NCBI GenBank assembly: GCA_030836535.1
Contig: JAURPT010000021.1
Coordinates: 1 to 36,303 of the forward strand
DNA from: Alphaproteobacteria bacterium
GTDB taxonomy: Bacteria > Pseudomonadota > Alphaproteobacteria > SMXS01
Direction: 5' to 3'
Length of the DNA stretch: 36,303 nucleotides
In this document: positions 35,083-36,303 of the stretch, one piece after another
Layout of the letters: the number at the start of each line of letters is the position of its first letter
Numbering within the stretch: the stretch's first letter is position 1
Made by a program: the position numbers and the translations under genes
The notes under the pieces: generated by a model
Database searches by the model: none
Told to the model about the DNA's origin: nothing
Seen by the model: only the letters and a program-made list of their open reading frames with translations

Positions 35083-35958
35083 ATGCAGTTCGTAAGGCAC
35101 AGCAATAACCCGCTTGTTACGTCGGAAAGTAGCTCGACGATCGGGAATAATATTAATGGCCCGTCCGTTATTCGGGTGCCGGACTGGCTCCCTAATCCGC
35201 TGGGCCGCTATTACATGTATTTTGCGCACCACAACGGTAAATATATTCGGCTGGCTTTTACAGAGTCTTTGGATGAGCCCTGGACCATCTACGAGCCGGG
35301 AACGCTGAAACTGTCACAAGCCCGCCGCTTCAAACGCCACATTGCCTCACCCGACCTACATGTTGACCACGACAGTCGCCAAATCCGGATGTATTTCCAT
35401 GGCGTCGCCCGGGGTGGCCGCAGCCAGTGGACAGGGGTGGCCGTTTCGCCAGATGGCATTAACTTCAAGGCACCGTTTAGGGTGTTGGGGAAATACTATT
35501 TCCGGGTTTTTGAATGGCGTGGTGCTTATTACGCCCTGTGCAAGTCATGGAATGACGGCGTGGCCGAGCTTCTTTGGTCAGAAGATGGTGTCTCCCGTTT
35601 TGAATTTGGCAAGACCTTGCTGCCCGGCATGCGCCATTGTGCTGTTTCGGTGGATGGCGACGAATTGCTGGTATTCTTCACCCGTGTAGGCGATGCGCCT
35701 GAGCGCATTCTGGTGTCGCGGATCAAACTAACGCCAGACTGGAAAGACTGGGTTGCCAGCGAACCTGAAGAGGTCCTGCGCCCCGAATTAGCCTGGGAAG
35801 GAGCTGATTTGCCGATAGAGACGTCTTCTTCCGGCATGACAGGACGAACACATGCTCTGCGTGACCCCTGTATTTTTGAAGAAGCCGGCAACAGGCACCT
35901 GTTTTATTCCATCGCAGGCGAGCAGGGCATTGCCATGGCCTCGATGTTGCAGCATTGA
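35083..35958 (+). CDS. Five-bladed beta-propeller protein (GH43/GH32-like fold)
   Basis: A 291-residue protein from ATG 35083; a TTG three codons upstream is also possible. It has the strand pattern of five-bladed propellers of the GH43/GH32/GH68 superfamily: INGPSVIRVPDWL, RYYMYFAHHNGKYIRLAFT, ASPDLHVDHDSRQIRMYFHG, GVAVSPDGINF, YYALCKSWNDG, RHCAVSVDGDELLVFFTRVGD and RDPCIFEEAGNRHLFYS. RDPCIFEE resembles the RDP motif of that fold, but I cannot place all three catalytic acids, so enzyme activity is uncertain. No signal peptide. It follows the sulfotransferase by 21 bases and is probably in its operon. Confidence 0.8.
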   Translation: MQFVRHSNNPLVTSESSSTIGNNINGPSVIRVPDWLPNPLGRYYMYFAHHNGKYIRLAFTESLDEPWTIYEPGTLKLSQARRFKRHIASPDLHVDHDSRQIRMYFHGVARGGRSQWTGVAVSPDGINFKAPFRVLGKYYFRVFEWRGAYYALCKSWNDGVAELLWSEDGVSRFEFGKTLLPGMRHCAVSVDGDELLVFFTRVGDAPERILVSRIKLTPDWKDWVASEPEEVLRPELAWEGADLPIETSSSGMTGRTHALRDPCIFEEAGNRHLFYSIAGEQGIAMASMLQH

Positions 35959-36045
35959 AGAACTGCTGAAGGGGTGAGAATTGCACATTGCGGGCCTGAC
36001 CCTGCTCCAGTAGCATTATGTTGCTCATTGGGAGACTAAACAGTG

Positions 36046-36303
36046 ATGACAATCGCGACCACGCTTGGACTTGCCGGCCTCGCCCTGTTCGTGGCAACGA
36101 CCATGACCTGGTTCGCGCGCGCAAACCAGGTTGCTATTCCTGACAATCGCCTTCTTTTTTTGGCGGGTTGGGCAATTGCAGCTTTGCTGGGCATTACAAG
36201 CCTGTTTGCGTCCAGTGCAAACTGGCTGAGTTACGTTTTGGGTGGATTAGCCAGCCTCGGCGGCGTGTTTCTGCTCGGTCTTTATGCCCTGGGCAAACAA
36301 CAA
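36046..36303 (+). CDS. Membrane protein, N-terminal part (cut by the window edge)
   Basis: Open from ATG 36046 to the right edge, 86 codons, with GGGAG 12 bases upstream. Three hydrophobic segments are visible (LGLAGLALFVATTMTWFA, LLFLAGWAIAALLGITSLFA, and a Gly-rich one, YVLGGLASLGGVFLLGLYAL). The rest lies outside, so neither family nor topology can be settled. Confidence 0.6.
   Translation, partial: MTIATTLGLAGLALFVATTMTWFARANQVAIPDNRLLFLAGWAIAALLGITSLFASSANWLSYVLGGLASLGGVFLLGLYALGKQQ

Noticed and set aside
1-36303. CRISPR array, insertion sequence, prophage or rRNA operon
   Set aside because: No regularly spaced repeats, transposase, integrase, phage structural gene or rRNA sequence was seen.

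Overview
The window reads as chromosomal DNA of an alphaproteobacterium, probably marine or aquatic, of moderate GC content. Evidence: fabI-aroC placed divergently from pdxH, a GTG-started polyprenyl diphosphate synthase divergent from a TrmN6-like methyltransferase, a sphingomonad-style TonB-dependent receptor, and a LexA box of the alphaproteobacterial GAAC-N7-GAAC type. I cannot fix the genus from sequence alone. Coding density is high and no gene-free stretch exceeds about 300 bases.

Positions 1-16,300 are mostly housekeeping: aroC (cut by the left edge) and fabI on the minus strand; a surface-antigen lipoprotein; a plus-strand run of pdxH, a cation diffusion facilitator, a YffB/Spx-like reductase, an SDR and a small conserved protein; a crotonase; nadA-nadC; a metallo-beta-lactamase-fold hydrolase with a DUF2147 protein; a 56-residue membrane protein behind an SOS box; a hybrid histidine kinase; an acyl-CoA synthetase; a class III aminotransferase; tRNA-Pro(CGG); and the polyprenyl synthase. 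At 16,275-21,200 follow the methyltransferase, then an HPr-kinase-related module (exported Cys- and Asp-rich protein, PqqD-like protein, HprK-like kinase, nucleotidyltransferase) joined by ATGA overlaps, then a medium-chain reductase.

The right half is accessory and surface-oriented: a TonB-dependent receptor, a TIGR03032-type protein, and a tandemly duplicated two-gene unit. Each unit has a small GNAT-like cytoplasmic protein followed by a large autotransporter (25,462-29,286 and 29,360-33,848). A four-helix membrane protein, a sulfotransferase, a beta-propeller protein and the start of another membrane protein complete the window.

The most unusual content is the duplicated modifier-plus-autotransporter pair and the SOS-controlled small membrane protein. 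Four lesions lie between 18,050 and 26,973: one frameshift in the PqqD-like gene, two compensating homopolymer indels in the nucleotidyltransferase, and one in-frame TAA in the first autotransporter at a position where its paralogue has Gln. They could be sequencing errors or real decay; the sequence alone does not decide.
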